A stretch of DNA of 64,000 nucleotides, taken from CANKHA01 sp963750965. Its GTDB lineage: Bacteria; Pseudomonadota; Alphaproteobacteria; Rhizobiales; Xanthobacteraceae. Within the stretch, counting starts at the first letter, position 1, and every line of letters begins with the position of its first letter. Of the stretch, positions 1 through 8,402 are shown piece after piece. Under the pieces are notes generated by a model that saw only the letters and a list, made by a program, of their open reading frames with translations, searched no databases and was not told the DNA's origin. The DNA lies in NCBI GenBank assembly GCA_963750965.1, contig CAVVSK010000011.1, forward strand, positions 62,001-126,000, given 5' to 3'. The translations under genes and the position numbers were made by a program.

Positions 1-1131
1 CGTATTTGGTTCGTGAAAATAGCTGCCGAATACATTGTAGACGCTCTGCACCAGCGATATCGCGTTGCCGGCGGCATCGGCGATCAGCAAACAGGAGGTG
101 CCGCGCCGATCCGGGATCGCGGTCGCCGCGACACCGTGCAACACGGCCTGCTGCATCGCCGCCACCATTGCCGGACCGAGCAGCCGTTCCGCGGCATCGG
201 GCACCGAGCGCGGATCCGCGATCCACGGCGCACCTTGCGCAAACGCCGCTTTCATCGCGTCCATCTGATAAGCGATGCGGCGCGCCGGATCGGCGACCAG
301 GGCCTGGCTGTCGATGGCCGATAGGCCGTTGAGCTGCATCAGCAGCAGCATGCCGTAGGAATTGGGCGGCATCACCTCAACGCGGTGGCCGCGATAGGTC
401 GTGGCGACGGGTTCGGCCCATTCGGGGCGGTAGGCGGAAAGATCTGCAGCGCTGATCAAGCCATCATGCTGGGCGAAATAGGCTCCGATACGCTCGGCTG
501 TTTCGCCTTGGTAAAACCCGTCGGCTCCCTGCTCCGCGATCCGTCGCAAGGTCGCGGCGAGCGCAGGCTGGCGCAGCGTGTCGCCAACGGAGATCGGGCG
601 ACCGTCCGGTAAATAGAGCGCGGCGCAGCCGGGATCCGCCGCAAGTTTGTCTCGCCCGGCAGAAATCCAATTGGCCAGCCCGTGCGATACCGGATGGGCC
701 TCTGCGGTTGAGATCGCCTCATCGAACAGATCCGCCCAGGGCAGCGTGCCGTAACGCCGGTGCATGGCCTCCCAGCCGCGAACCAGCCCCGGCACGACCG
801 GCGCCAGGGGACCGTGGAGTCGCATTCCATCGGGAAAGCGCTCGGGCGTGGCACCTGCCGGCGCCGTGCCTGATGCGTTGAGGCCGATGGTGCGGCCGGT
901 TGAGGAATCGTGGAACAGCAGGAAGCAATCGCCGCCGATCGATGTGGCATGCCCAAGCACGGTCGTTAGCACGGCGGAAGCGGCCACCATGGCATCCACG
1001 ACATGGCCGCCGCGCTTCAGCACGGCGATCGCGGCGAGGCTCGCTGCGGAATTGCCGGACACAACCATGGCGCGGCCGCCATAGACGGGTGAGCGTGGCG
1101 CGCGGATCGCGGCCGAGTAGTACGTCGTCAC
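1..1131 (-). CDS. ggt: Gamma-glutamyltransferase, 3'-truncated by window edge
   Basis: Hydrolyses or transfers the gamma-glutamyl group of glutathione and similar compounds, normally after self-cleavage into two subunits. I read 377 codons from a GTG at 1131 to the window edge; the C-terminus is missing. The GTG is preceded by AAAGG at a good distance. The protein begins with the family pattern of a Gly/Ala-rich segment leading to SIGGDCFLLFHD (about residues 65-76). The cleavage and nucleophile region is RRGTSCLLIADAAGNAIS, where Thr345 aligns with the catalytic Thr391 of the E. coli enzyme. No signal peptide is obvious from this start, so the protein may be one of the cytoplasmic GGT-like acylases rather than a periplasmic enzyme. 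The family call is firm; the substrate is not known. Confidence 0.88.
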   Translation of the reverse strand, partial: MTTYYSAAIRAPRSPVYGGRAMVVSGNSAASLAAIAVLKRGGHVVDAMVAASAVLTTVLGHATSIGGDCFLLFHDSSTGRTIGLNASGTAPAGATPERFPDGMRLHGPLAPVVPGLVRGWEAMHRRYGTLPWADLFDEAISTAEAHPVSHGLANWISAGRDKLAADPGCAALYLPDGRPISVGDTLRQPALAATLRRIAEQGADGFYQGETAERIGAYFAQHDGLISAADLSAYRPEWAEPVATTYRGHRVEVMPPNSYGMLLLMQLNGLSAIDSQALVADPARRIAYQMDAMKAAFAQGAPWIADPRSVPDAAERLLGPAMVAAMQQAVLHGVAATAIPDRRGTSCLLIADAAGNAISLVQSVYNVFGSYFHEPNT

Positions 1132-1181
1132 TTACTTGACCCTTTCCAGAATTCGATAGTTTTCCAGCCGACGGCACTAGG

Positions 1182-1310
1182 GATAATCAGAATCGAACCG
1201 CCACCGCGAGGAAAAAGTGTGAGGACAGATGTGAGAACAAGCTGGCCTCCCGAGCGGAGGGGACTACCTATCCTGCCGGGACCCGAAGCGCGGCGCTCGC
1301 CGCGCTTTTT
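1182..1310 (+). ncRNA. Candidate small RNA ending in an orphan terminator
   Basis: No plausible protein gene reads rightward here, yet a strong intrinsic terminator ends at 1310. Upstream is a compact hairpin with CCTCC at 1246-1250 pairing GGAGG at 1256-1260, and a possible -10 box GATAAT at 1182-1187. The layout (short transcript, internal CU-rich hairpin, GC-rich terminator, between divergently placed genes) is that of trans-encoded small RNAs of alphaproteobacteria, possibly the suhB/alpha-r8 type. I cannot confirm the family. The 5' end given is a guess. Confidence 0.4.
1287..1310 (+). terminator. Rho-independent terminator
   Basis: AGCGCGGC pairs with GCCGCGCT around a GCTC loop and is followed directly by a T run. 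No coding gene precedes it on this strand. Confidence 0.75.
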
Positions 1311-1413
1311 GCTTGTTCGCACGCCGCAACTTCTGCGGTGCCCCGCTCACCAGCTAGAATTTCTGAATGCGCTTACGCCGAACGCCTCGGTGGCGGAGGG
1401 GTTGCGCTCGCGA

Positions 1414-1989
1414 TCACTGACACACCGCGCGGGTGACGAAGGACTGCACTTCGCAGTCGCCCGGCTCCGGCGAGCGCCCGGAGAGCCAGACCCGCGCCGG
1501 ACATTTTTGCGCCGACTGGATGTCGAGGCTGGAGCCGGAGCCAAAGCCTTTCGCTTTGCAGACGCTTGCCGCCGCCTGCCGGCAATCGGGCGCGCCATTG
1601 GCGGCAATGATGCATCGTGCGCGCGCCTCCACCACCCGGGCATTCGGCAACCGAACGACGGCGTCGGCAGCTTCCTTCGCGGCATCGGTGGCTTGCCTGG
1701 CAGCGCCTGCGGCTTCTTTCGCGCCGCCGCTGGCCCGCTCACCCAAGCCGCCGAGCGTGTCGCGCGCGCCTTCGGCGTTGCTGCCGAGGCGGTTGTAGGA
1801 ATCCTTCAACCAGCGTCCGACGCGGTCGAGCATGCCGGGCTCATAGGCGGGCGCCGTCTCGCGTGCGAACGGTTTGGCGGCGGGCCTGCTGTCCTGCGCG
1901 GCAGCAGCGAAGCTGAAGAGCAACAGCATCGAGCCGGCAGCCGCGAAGAGCGCGTGCCGTGCAAGAAAGGCTATCGCACCGCCGTTCAT
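1414..1989 (-). CDS. Secreted protein of unknown function
   Basis: Encodes 191 residues that I do not recognise as a named family. I start at the ATG at 1989, which follows GGCGGAG; a TTG six codons upstream is also open. Residues 1-31 look like a signal peptide (hydrophobic stretch ending FAAAAQD). The middle (about 55-110) is Ala/Gly/Glu-rich and looks helical, with repeated AKEAA-like units. The C-terminal third contains five cysteines, in ARCIIA, PDCRQA, SVCKAK, QKCPAR and GDCEV, with another at the extreme end, suggesting a disulfide-bonded periplasmic domain. It lies downstream of the YqaA-like gene on the same strand, about 100 bp away. It is probably a conserved periplasmic protein; no function can be given. 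Confidence 0.7.
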   Translation of the reverse strand: MNGGAIAFLARHALFAAAGSMLLLFSFAAAAQDSRPAAKPFARETAPAYEPGMLDRVGRWLKDSYNRLGSNAEGARDTLGGLGERASGGAKEAAGAARQATDAAKEAADAVVRLPNARVVEARARCIIAANGAPDCRQAAASVCKAKGFGSGSSLDIQSAQKCPARVWLSGRSPEPGDCEVQSFVTRAVCQ

Positions 1990-2090
1990 TGGCGCTCCGC
2001 CCAGCAAAGAGAACGCGACCGCGTTTCCATGCCGAAGGTCGGTCGATTCCGTGGCGAATTTGGGACGCCGGATGCGTCACAAGCCGTGCG

Positions 2091-2672
2091 CTAGAACAGG
2101 TACAGAGCAGCGATGATCCCGGCGACCAGAACGACCGCACCGATCGTCACCCACATTCCCAGCCGCTCCTCCAATATCACCCGCGCCCGCGGACCGTAGC
2201 GGTTCAGCAGGAAAGCCAGCAGGTAGAAGCGCATTCCCCGCGCGACGAATGACAGCAGGATGAAAGGCAGGATCGGATAGGCGGCGAAGCCCGAGGCGAT
2301 GGTGACGATCTTGTAGGGGATCGGCGTCATGCCCTTGAGCACGATGATCCAGGCTCCCCATTCGGCGTAAGCCTCGCGGAACGCCTCGATCTTGTCGCCA
2401 TAGCCGTAGAGCTGCATCAGCCACAGCCCGACGGAGTCATATAGGTAGGCCCCGATGATATAGCCGAGCACGCCGCCCGCCACCGACGTCACGGTGCAGA
2501 GCGTAGCGTAAAAATAGGCCCGGTCAGGCCGGGCAAGGGACATCGGTATCAGCATCACATCCGGCGGCACGGGAAAGAACGAGCTTTCCACGAAGGACAC
2601 GGCTCCCATAATCCAGGAGGCATGCGGCTTGCCCGCGGCGGCGATACACCAGTCATACAGACGACGAAGCAT
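2091..2672 (-). CDS. yqaA: YqaA-type DedA/SNARE-associated membrane protein
   Basis: A 193-residue inner-membrane protein of the VTT/DedA superfamily, a group linked to lipid flipping and envelope homeostasis. The diagnostic part is the re-entrant region SFFPVPPDVMLIPMSLARP (about residues 31-49), with the acidic and proline pattern of YqaA-like members, followed by GGVLGYIIGAYLYD and the segment LKGMTPIPYKIVTIASGF (about 112-129), which holds the family's GxTPxPYK motif. Four or more hydrophobic segments are visible, the last at the extreme C-terminus. hisE lies just upstream on the same strand, about 60 bp away. The ATG at 2672 is the only sensible start. Family assignment is confident; the lipid handled is unknown. 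Confidence 0.85.
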   Translation of the reverse strand: MLRRLYDWCIAAAGKPHASWIMGAVSFVESSFFPVPPDVMLIPMSLARPDRAYFYATLCTVTSVAGGVLGYIIGAYLYDSVGLWLMQLYGYGDKIEAFREAYAEWGAWIIVLKGMTPIPYKIVTIASGFAAYPILPFILLSFVARGMRFYLLAFLLNRYGPRARVILEERLGMWVTIGAVVLVAGIIAALYLF

Positions 2673-2732
2673 GGGGGGTTTGCTTAGCGGCGGCGCCAGG
2701 CCGTGTCTATGCTTTCGCCGCTCTTGCGGCGA

Positions 2733-3128
2733 TCAGCGCCGCTTGCGGGCGCGGGTGGCATCCAGCGCGATCACCTTGCGGCGGGGCGCGGACGTCGGGA
2801 TTGGATTCAGCTTATGCAGCTTCGGCATCTTCTCGGCGATACCCATCAGCTTCTCACGCCGCGCCATCTCATCCCAGACATCTTGCGGCCGCACGCCGGC
2901 GGAAACCCAGAGCACAACCAGATTGTAAATGAGGTCCGCGCTTTCGCGCACGACGGCGTCGCTGTTGCCATTCATGGCATCGATGACGACCTCGACGGCC
3001 TCCTCAGCCAGTTTCTTGGCCATTTTGGCCCGGGAGGACTGCAATAGGCGCGCCGTGCGGGAAGCCGACGGGTCCGAGGCCCGGGCCGCCAGAATGGCGT
3101 CGTAGAGGCGTGCGATAGAATCACTCAT
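2733..3128 (-). CDS. hisE: Phosphoribosyl-ATP pyrophosphatase (HisE-like)
   Basis: Would hydrolyse phosphoribosyl-ATP to phosphoribosyl-AMP in the second step of histidine synthesis. The 131-residue product carries the MazG-like signature KMAKKLAEEAVEVVIDA (about residues 35-51) and ESADLIYNLVVLW (about 62-74), which hold the acidic metal ligands. It is somewhat longer than typical HisE (about 105-110) because of a basic C-terminal tail ending RARKRR. I chose the ATG at 3128; an ATG four codons upstream (3140) is equally open and neither has a clear ribosome site. No other his gene is nearby, so this may be a second HisE-like copy; a related nucleotide pyrophosphatase role is the main alternative. 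Confidence 0.75.
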   Translation of the reverse strand: MSDSIARLYDAILAARASDPSASRTARLLQSSRAKMAKKLAEEAVEVVIDAMNGNSDAVVRESADLIYNLVVLWVSAGVRPQDVWDEMARREKLMGIAEKMPKLHKLNPIPTSAPRRKVIALDATRARKRR

Positions 3129-3347
3129 AGTTGCCAGCATACAGCGGGACGAAGGAGAAATTGTTAACGCTTGTTCATGCGGCGATAGTTTGTATGACAC
3201 CAGCACCCAGCCTGGCATCCACCTGACCACTGGGCATCCGCGCGGCGTTAGCCATGGTGGCGCGAATTTTCCATTCCGGTCTTGCTCTTTGGCTTGCCAT
3301 GATCTTTTGTGAAAACTGGCTTCGTGGGGGGACCGGAAGGAAGAACG

Positions 3348-4340
3348 ATGGGCTTCCGCCATCTCACGCTTGCTCGCGCAGGGTTCGCCACCGTGGCCAT
3401 GCTGGCCGCCGCCTTCGCCACCACCCCCGCGGCAGCGCAACGATCAATCAAGGTGGCCCTTGAGGGCAGCTTGACGGGTGCCTATGCGCCTTTCCTGGTG
3501 GCGGATGACCGCGGCTTCTATCGCGCCGAAGCGCTGGACGTCACCATCGAAGCCATGGCGTCCCCGCCCGACGCCATCAGCCGCGTCGCCAACGGATCGG
3601 CCGAAATCGGGCTGGGCGACATCAACGCCGTGCTGCGGTTTCGCGAACAGAATCCCGGTGTGCCGCTAAAGGCGGTTTTCATCGTTTACAACAAGCCGCC
3701 CTACGCGGTGATCGCGCGCAAGAGCCGCGGCATCGCCAAACCAATAGACCTGCAAGGCAAACGTATCGGTGCCCCGCCTGGTGAAATGGCAACCGCGTTG
3801 TGGCCGGTTTTCGCCAAGCTCAACGACATCGACACCTCCAAGGTGAAAATCGAAAATCTTGCGGCGGCTGTGCGAGAGCCGATGCTCGCCGCCGGCCAGA
3901 TCGACGCCGTCACCGGCACCTCGTTCTCCGCCTATCTCAGCCTTAAGGAGCGCGGTGTTCCGCTCGACGATCTGCTGATCTTGCAGATGGCCGATTTCGG
4001 CCTGCCGCTCTATGGCGATGCCATCATCGTTAACAGCTCCTTTGCGGCGAACCACCCTGATGCGCTAAAGAGATTTCTGCGCGCCTATCTCAAGGGCCTC
4101 AAGGAAACTATCCGGGCCCCGGCACACGCGGTGGACTCGGTGCTCAAGCGGAACGACAACGCGCGCAAAGACATTGAGTTGGAGCGCCTGCGCATGGTGA
4201 TCCGGGATAATATCGTCACGGAAGAAGTGCAGGCTAACGGATTGGGTGGCGTCGATTCCGAGCGGCTTTGCACGCGGCATCGATCTGTTGACGCAGAGCT
4301 TCAAGTTCAAGACGAAAGTCGAGCCGTCGGACCTGTTTGA
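3348..4340 (+). CDS. NMT1/SsuA-like ABC transporter binding protein, C-terminus frameshifted
   Basis: A periplasmic binding protein of the kind that delivers nitrate, taurine, sulfonates, pyrimidine precursors or aromatic acids to an ABC importer. The ATG at 3348 follows a strong GGAAGGAAG site and opens a signal peptide ending TTPAAAQ. The mature protein shows the NMT1 pattern: VALEGSLTGAYAPFLVADDRGFY, then a segment on Asp/Gly-rich loops GSAEIGLGDINAVLRF and LQGKRIGAPPGEMA. After about codon 303 (base 4258) the reading frame runs into an uncharacteristic tail (ERLCTRHRSVDAEL). The next frame instead gives GFARGIDLLTQSFKFKTKV and a natural end at a TAG at 4396-4398, so one extra base near 4260 probably broke the gene. 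No permease or ATPase genes adjoin it. Confidence 0.8.
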   Translation: MGFRHLTLARAGFATVAMLAAAFATTPAAAQRSIKVALEGSLTGAYAPFLVADDRGFYRAEALDVTIEAMASPPDAISRVANGSAEIGLGDINAVLRFREQNPGVPLKAVFIVYNKPPYAVIARKSRGIAKPIDLQGKRIGAPPGEMATALWPVFAKLNDIDTSKVKIENLAAAVREPMLAAGQIDAVTGTSFSAYLSLKERGVPLDDLLILQMADFGLPLYGDAIIVNSSFAANHPDALKRFLRAYLKGLKETIRAPAHAVDSVLKRNDNARKDIELERLRMVIRDNIVTEEVQANGLGGVDSERLCTRHRSVDAELQVQDESRAVGPV

Positions 4341-4552
4341 TGCATCCTTCCTTCCGTCCCCCGCCGAACGGCAGATCGGGCCCGCACGGCCGGGCTAGCA
4401 GCCGAACTTTGGTCTCTTTCCTGACAGACAGAGGCAAGACACTGGGGGGTTGCGGCTGAAACTTGTTCCTCGCAGCGCCGGCTCCGGTATACTCCGCGAG
4501 TGGAACTGACGCAGTTGCGACGCCCGAGAGCAACAGGACCGGACCGCGACCA

Positions 4553-5902
4553 GTGACTTTTTGTGCAAAAATCGTGATCGTTGCCGTGCTGTTCGGTGTG
4601 AACAGTGTCGTTGCCACGAGGCCGGCTTCCGCTGACGCCCAGCTGTTGATCGAGGCCGGAAGCGGCAAGGTGCTGCACGCAGAGAACGCAACCTATCCGT
4701 GGTATCCGGCCTCGCTCACCAAATTAATGACGCTCTACGTAACGCTGCAAGCGATGCGCGAGCGCCGCGTCACCGCCGACACAATGATCACCGTTTCGGC
4801 GCGGGCCGCCGCGGAAGCGCCGGCCAAGATGGGCTTCGCGGCGGGCACCCAGCTCACGCTGGACAATGCGCTGAAGATGATGATGGTGAGGTCTGCCAAC
4901 GACGTGGCGGTGACCATCGCCGAAGGCATTTCAGGCTCGGTCGAGAAATTCGCCGACGAAATGAACGCCGCGGCTCGTCGCCTTGGCATGGTGCAATCGA
5001 GTTTCATCAATCCGAATGGCTTGCCGGCCGACAACCAGATAAGCTCGGCGCGCGATCTCGGCATCCTGGCGCGCGCGCTGATCCGCGATTTCCCGCAATA
5101 CGGCTTCTACTGGCACATCCCGGCCATCCGCTTCGGCAAGCGGGTGACGCGCAACTACAACAGGCTGATCAGCCGCTATCCCGGCGCTGACGGCATGAAG
5201 ACCGGCTATATCTGCGCCTCCGGCTTCAACCTGATCGCCACCGCCACACGCAACGGCAAGCAGCTGATCGCGGTCGTACTGGGCGCGTCCTCCTCCACCC
5301 TGCGCGCGGAAAAGGCGGCCAAGCTTCTGGAGCGCGGCTTCAACGGCAATGGCTTGGCCTGGCTGCGTCCATCGCTCGGCACCGTGGACGGACTGGTGCC
5401 GATCGCGGCGGCGCCGCTCAATATGCGCGAGGAGATGTGCGTCAATCGCAAGAAGCCCGCGAGCGAAACCGACGAGGACGACGACGCCGAGACCGGCGCC
5501 GACGCCGAAGGTGCCGACGGTAACGCTACCGGCAATGGCCGGCGCAGGTCGCTGCTCTCCAGCCTGCTGCCGCTGCCCAAGGATTTCTCGCTCGCCGCCT
5601 TCCCGGTGCTCCCGGTCGAGCCGATCGAGGTTTTTGTCGGGCCGCCGAAACAGTCGACGCGGGTCGCCTCCGGCGCCACCCCCGGCGCGAAGCCGATCGC
5701 GGTCACGTCGGTGCAAACCGCCGCCGCTGGCAAGCCGGGCGAGGTGAAGGCGGGATCAGCGCCCGCGGTCTGGACCAGCCTGACGGCTAGCCCGCTGGCC
5801 CATGCGGCGCCGCCCTCCATGTCGACCGTGCTGTCGGAAACGCCGGTCACCGTGCCGCTGCCCCGCCCGCGGCCTGCCGGCCTGAAGCCGCCGGAGCAGT
5901 GA
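4553..5902 (+). CDS. dacA: D-alanyl-D-alanine carboxypeptidase (penicillin-binding protein 5/6 type)
   Basis: Trims the terminal D-Ala from peptidoglycan stem pentapeptides in the periplasm. Starting at the GTG at 4553 gives a clean signal peptide (hydrophobic FCAKIVIVAVLFGVNSVV, cleavage after RPASA); the longer TTG-started frame at 4463 would bury it. All three active-site motifs of the S11 family are present: SLTK at residues 54-57, SAN at 114-116 and KTG at 216-218. The 449-residue product is longer than the classic enzyme because residues after about 300 form a low-complexity tail, with acidic DEDDDAETGADAEGAD and a Pro/Ala-rich end, in place of a clear membrane-anchoring helix. The gene stands alone between the binding protein and fadD. 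Confidence 0.9.
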   Translation: MTFCAKIVIVAVLFGVNSVVATRPASADAQLLIEAGSGKVLHAENATYPWYPASLTKLMTLYVTLQAMRERRVTADTMITVSARAAAEAPAKMGFAAGTQLTLDNALKMMMVRSANDVAVTIAEGISGSVEKFADEMNAAARRLGMVQSSFINPNGLPADNQISSARDLGILARALIRDFPQYGFYWHIPAIRFGKRVTRNYNRLISRYPGADGMKTGYICASGFNLIATATRNGKQLIAVVLGASSSTLRAEKAAKLLERGFNGNGLAWLRPSLGTVDGLVPIAAAPLNMREEMCVNRKKPASETDEDDDAETGADAEGADGNATGNGRRRSLLSSLLPLPKDFSLAAFPVLPVEPIEVFVGPPKQSTRVASGATPGAKPIAVTSVQTAAAGKPGEVKAGSAPAVWTSLTASPLAHAAPPSMSTVLSETPVTVPLPRPRPAGLKPPEQ

Positions 5903-6019
5903 AGCGCCCGCCTGCAGTGCCGCAGGCGTCGAGAGGTTGCCACCCTCCCGCGCTTTGCCGCATGTTTCCAAACTGCGGGCTCCGCACCGCGGGGCGATTC
6001 GCAGCATAAAGGAAGCGGG

Positions 6020-7717
6020 ATGGAGCGCATCTGGCTCAAGGATTATCCGGCAGGCGTTCCCGCTGACATCGATCCGTCGCGCTGGTCGTCTCTTGTTGCG
6101 ATGATGGAAGAAAGCTTCGGCCGCTTCAGCGCCGAAGACGCGTTCATCGGCATGGGCAAGGCGATCACTTACGCGGAGCTTGATCATCTCTCGCGCGCCT
6201 TCGCTGCCTGGCTACAACATCAAGGACTGAAACCAGGCGCGCGCATCGCGCTGATGATGCCGAACGTGCTGCAATATCCGGTGGCGATTGCCGGCGTCCT
6301 GCGCGCAGGCATGACGGTGGTGAACGTCAATCCGCTCTACACGCCGCGCGAGCTGGAATTCCAGCTCAAGGACTCCGGCGCCGAAGCGATCGTGGTGCTG
6401 GAGAATTTTGCCGCCACGGTCCAGCACGCGCTGCCGCATTCATCCGTCAAGCATGTCGTGATGGCGCGCATGGGCGACATGCTCGGAATACTGAAAGGCA
6501 CCTTGGTCAACCTGGTCGTGCGCCATGTGAAGAAGATGGTGCCGGCCTATGCGCTGCCGCAGGCAACCGCATTCAACGACGCCATCGCCGCCGGAAGCGG
6601 AATGGATTTCGTCAAGCCGGAGGTCGTCGCCGAGGACGTCGCCTTCATTCAATATACCGGCGGCACCACCGGCGTGGCCAAGGGCGCCGTGTTGACGCAC
6701 CGCAACCTGATCGCCAATACCTTGCAGGTGGAGGCGTGGCAGCAGCCGATGATGCAGCGCGCGCCGCACGTCGAGCACCTGCTGATCGTCGCCGCGCTGC
6801 CGCTCTATCACATCTTCGCGCTGACGGTCTGCTACTTCGCCGCCATCCGCATGGGCTCGGCCAGCCTTCTGATCCCCAACCCGCGCGACCTGCCCAATCT
6901 CATCAAGGAGCTGCGCCGCTGCAAGGTGAACTCGTTCCCGGCGGTGAACACGCTTTATAATGCGCTGGCGAACCATCCCGAATTCGGCCAGGTCGACTGG
7001 AGCATGCTGAAATGCTCGATCGGCGGCGGCATGGCGGTTCAGCGCGTGGTGGCGGAGAAATGGCTCAAGGGCACCGGCTGCCCGATCCTGGAAGGCTACG
7101 GCCTGTCCGAAACCTCGCCGGTGCTGACCTGCAACCGCGCCGACAGCACGATCTTTACCGGCACCATCGGCCTGCCTTTGCCCTCCACCGAAATCGCTAT
7201 CCGCGACGACAACGACCGCGACCTGCCGCTCGGCCAACCGGGTGAGATCTGCGCCCGCGGCCCGCAAGTGATGCCGGGCTACTGGCAGCGGCCCGACGAG
7301 ACGGCGAAGGTGATGAGCGCCGACGGCTTCTTTCACACCGGAGACATCGGTGTGATGGACGCCAAGGGACAGGTCACCATCGTGGACCGCAAGAAAGACA
7401 TGATCCTCGTTTCCGGATTCAAGGTGTTCCCCAACGAGGTGGAAGCCGTGGTCGCGAGTCATCCCGGCGTGCTGGAATGCGCCGTGGTCGGCTTGCCAGA
7501 TGAGCGCATGGGAGAATCGGTGAATCTTTTCGTGGTAAAGAAGGATCCCAACCTCACCGCCGATGAGCTGCGCAAATTCTGCGCCACCCAGCTCACGCAT
7601 TACAAGATCCCAAGACGCATCGAATTCCGTAGCGAACTACCGAAATCGAATGTGGGCAAGATCCTCCGGCGTGCCTTGCGCGACGAAGTTTTGTCTCCCA
7701 AGACGGAGGCTGCGTGA
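6020..7717 (+). CDS. fadD: Long-chain fatty acyl-CoA synthetase
   Basis: Activates fatty acids with ATP and CoA in two steps through an acyl-adenylate. The 565-residue length is typical of FadD. The ATP/AMP signature YTGGTTGVAKGAVLTHRNL is at about residues 212-230, GYGLSETSPVL at about 359-369, and the FACS motif DGFFHTGDIGVMDAKG at about 434-449 leads to the IVDRKKDMILVSGFKV hinge; the C-terminal PKSNVGKILRR carries the catalytic lysine. Start ATG follows AAAGGAAG. A DUF924 gene begins only three bases after its stop, so the two are probably cotranscribed. Chain-length preference cannot be read from sequence alone. Confidence 0.93.
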   Translation: MERIWLKDYPAGVPADIDPSRWSSLVAMMEESFGRFSAEDAFIGMGKAITYAELDHLSRAFAAWLQHQGLKPGARIALMMPNVLQYPVAIAGVLRAGMTVVNVNPLYTPRELEFQLKDSGAEAIVVLENFAATVQHALPHSSVKHVVMARMGDMLGILKGTLVNLVVRHVKKMVPAYALPQATAFNDAIAAGSGMDFVKPEVVAEDVAFIQYTGGTTGVAKGAVLTHRNLIANTLQVEAWQQPMMQRAPHVEHLLIVAALPLYHIFALTVCYFAAIRMGSASLLIPNPRDLPNLIKELRRCKVNSFPAVNTLYNALANHPEFGQVDWSMLKCSIGGGMAVQRVVAEKWLKGTGCPILEGYGLSETSPVLTCNRADSTIFTGTIGLPLPSTEIAIRDDNDRDLPLGQPGEICARGPQVMPGYWQRPDETAKVMSADGFFHTGDIGVMDAKGQVTIVDRKKDMILVSGFKVFPNEVEAVVASHPGVLECAVVGLPDERMGESVNLFVVKKDPNLTADELRKFCATQLTHYKIPRRIEFRSELPKSNVGKILRRALRDEVLSPKTEAA

Positions 7718-7720
7718 CGG

Positions 7721-8275
7721 ATGGCCGATGCTTCGCCTGCCACGCCTGCCCAAGTGCTCGACTTCTGGTTCGGCGCGGGCCCGCAGAAATGGTTTTCCAA
7801 AGACGATGCATTCGACGCGGCTATCCGCCAGCGTTTCCTGCCGACCTATGAAGCCGCCGCCGCGGGGCGCCTGAGCGATTGGGAAGCCACGCCCGAAGCT
7901 GCCTTGGCCCTGCTCATCGTGCTCGATCAGTTTCCGCGCAACATGTTTCGCGGCTCGCCGCGCGCCTTTGCAGCCGATCCGCTCGCGCTGGCGGTAGCCA
8001 AGCGCGCGGTCGCGCAGAATTTCGACCGGCAGCTGGATTTGCCCAAGCGCAATTTCTTCTACCTGCCCTTCCAGCATTCGGAAAACCTCGTCGACCAGGA
8101 GCGTTGCGTCGAGCTCAGCCGGCAGAATTCCGACGCCGAGGGCGTGAAATGGGCCGAACTGCATGCGGACATCATCCGGCGTTTTGGCCGCTTCCCGCAT
8201 CGCAATGCCGTGCTCGGCCGCGTCAGCACGCCGGAGGAGCAGGCGTTTCTCGATGCCGGCGGCTTCGCCGGCTGA
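7721..8275 (+). CDS. DUF924 family protein
   Basis: A 184-residue cytoplasmic protein of the DUF924 family, common in proteobacteria, with no agreed biochemical role. The family markers are visible: VLDFWFGAGPQKWFSKD near the N-terminus (residues 12-28), LIVLDQFPRNMFRGSPRAFAADPLAL (about 65-90), and LPFQHSENLVDQERCVEL (about 110-127). These segments belong to an all-helical fold distantly like TPR arrays. The start codon is separated by three bases from the fadD stop, so translation is likely coupled and the protein may act with lipid activation. That link is inference from position only. Confidence 0.88.
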   Translation: MADASPATPAQVLDFWFGAGPQKWFSKDDAFDAAIRQRFLPTYEAAAAGRLSDWEATPEAALALLIVLDQFPRNMFRGSPRAFAADPLALAVAKRAVAQNFDRQLDLPKRNFFYLPFQHSENLVDQERCVELSRQNSDAEGVKWAELHADIIRRFGRFPHRNAVLGRVSTPEEQAFLDAGGFAG

Positions 8276-8402
8276 CTACCCGAAAAGCCTAGCCCAACGC
8301 GGTTGACCGCAGCCGGTAAACGGCGCGACAGTATCGCCATAATCAAACGCGGCAGCCGGCCTGCACACGGGCCAAAGCACGCCGCGACAAGGAGGAGCCC
8401 CG

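Noticed and set aside
2717..2735. Hairpin TCGCCGC/GCGGCGA between hisE and yqaA
   Set aside because: It overlaps the hisE stop and has no T tract, so I do not call it a terminator.
4931..5716. Long minus-strand frame inside dacA
   Set aside because: Shadow frame of a GC-rich gene; the plus-strand product has all three active-site motifs.
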